Below are positions 63,449 to 64,000 of a stretch of 64,000 bases of DNA, in pieces. Numbering within the stretch: the first letter of the stretch is position 1; each line of letters begins with the position of its first letter. The stretch is from Streptomyces sp. F001. Its GTDB lineage: Bacteria > Actinomycetota > Actinomycetes > Streptomycetales > Streptomycetaceae. The stretch spans positions 768,029 to 832,028 of the forward strand of contig NZ_QZWF01000003.1 of assembly GCF_004187715.1 (NCBI RefSeq), written 5' to 3'. Position numbers and translations under genes: made by a program. The notes beneath the pieces are model-generated. The model ran no database searches. It had not been told where the DNA came from and worked only from the letters and a program-made list of their open reading frames with translations.

Positions 63449-64000
63449 TCACCCCGGCACCGTCAGGCCCAGCGCTCCCTCCCACACCGTCCACGTCCGC
63501 CTCCGCACCGGTCCTGCCACCGCCGCGTCCGCGCGGTACCGGAAGTCGGCCCCGGACACCGTCACGCTCCGCCCGGCCGCCCTCAGAGGTGCTGCCTCCG
63601 CACCGACCGACGCCGGCCGCACCTCCACGTCCGCAGCGCCCGAGCCGTCCGGCGCCACGGACACCGCTTCCAGTGGCTGGCCGACGTCCACCAGCGTCAC
63701 GCCGTCGACCTCGACCCGCAGCCGGGAGGGCCGGGCAACGGTTCCCGCCTCCGGCGCCGCCCCTCGGGAGGACCGCGCCGGCACCAGCGTCCGTACCAGC
63801 GACTGACACGTCCGCAGCCACGGCCGCGCAGCCGCCGCACCCGGCCGATCGTCCGCCTCACGCATGGGAACCGGCGGAATCCGCAGCGTGCCCAGCACCA
63901 CCCCGTCACTGTCGTCGACGAGCAGATCCAGCCGCCGCTCGACCCCCTCCAGCACGGCCCGTGCCGCCGCCACCGCCCCCGTCGGTACGCCCAGTGCCCC
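63449..64000 (-). CDS. Diacylglycerol/lipid-kinase-like protein, C-terminal part (runs off the window)
   Basis: The frame is open from the window edge to a TGA at 63449 (about 183 residues). It contains GALGVPTGAVAAARAVLEGV and RRLDLLVDDSDGVVLG, which resemble the segment after the nucleotide-binding part of DAGK/YegS kinases. A beta-rich tail follows with RLRVEVDGVTLVDVGQPLEA and TVSGADFRYRADAAVAGPVR, typical of the C-terminal domain of that family. The catalytic N-terminus is outside the window, and the middle is somewhat irregular, so the family assignment is moderate. These kinases phosphorylate diacylglycerol or related lipids. Confidence 0.6.
   Translation of the reverse strand, partial: GALGVPTGAVAAARAVLEGVERRLDLLVDDSDGVVLGTLRIPPVPMREADDRPGAAAARPWLRTCQSLVRTLVPARSSRGAAPEAGTVARPSRLRVEVDGVTLVDVGQPLEAVSVAPDGSGAADVEVRPASVGAEAAPLRAAGRSVTVSGADFRYRADAAVAGPVRRRTWTVWEGALGLTVPG

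Overview
The window is high-GC, gene-dense chromosomal DNA from a Streptomyces. The evidence is frequent GTG starts, the dnaK-grpE-dnaJ-hspR and clpB loci with HspR (HAIR) operators, class II aldolase next to pyrE, and DUF3151, Yip1 and DUF2617 proteins typical of the genus. From memory, the gene order from the ABC exporter through fba, clpB and dnaK to dcd runs parallel to the S. coelicolor SCO3630-SCO3680 region, so most of it is core chromosome. I see no insertion sequence, prophage or CRISPR array.

Left part (1-16.2 kb): a potassium and osmotic homeostasis island. It holds an orphan second kdpB, a KimA-like APC potassium importer, a small PH-like membrane protein, a complete kdpFABC operon preceded by an extra 27-residue membrane peptide, kdpE and kdpD, a kinase-less DUF4118 protein and a CBS-domain protein. 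A tandem 11-nt direct-repeat element (unit close to CGTYAARGACG, often as two pairs 32 bp apart) recurs near most of these genes. It looks like the binding site of one OmpR-type regulator, most simply KdpE.

Middle part (16.2-36 kb): a broken hydrolase beside tRNA-Gly, dcd and a phosphoribosyltransferase, a Yip1 protein, four tandem secreted FG-GAP (integrin-alpha-like) proteins, an EtfD-like Fe-S oxidoreductase, then the HspR-controlled dnaK operon. An AraC regulator, a mycothiol-type DinB-fold protein, a truncated PA14-like secreted protein and a xylose-type sugar-binding lipoprotein follow.

Peptide locus (36.2-40 kb): three paralogous TrmB/LuxR-type regulators (one broken) lie beside a bicistron. 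It encodes a small exported peptide whose predicted mature part repeats D-T-S-W-P, and a shrunken Rieske-like protein that has lost the iron ligands. This is the best candidate here for an undescribed system. clpB follows under its own HAIR site.

Right part (42-64 kb): YbjN, an aminotransferase, a Cys/Gly-rich peptide, DUF2617, a membrane spermidine-synthase-like protein, a CoxG-like protein, aldose epimerase, pyrE, fba, an MFS exporter, DUF3151, a tryptophan-to-anthranilate operon (TDO, kynureninase, a formamidase-like hydrolase), a two-component system, a cytochrome P450, an ABC exporter with a divergent regulator, and the C-terminal part of a lipid-kinase-like gene.

At least seven genes contain single-base frameshifts, mostly in G/C runs and mostly looking like one missing base. 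This points to sequence error for many of them rather than real decay, and each such gene is flagged.
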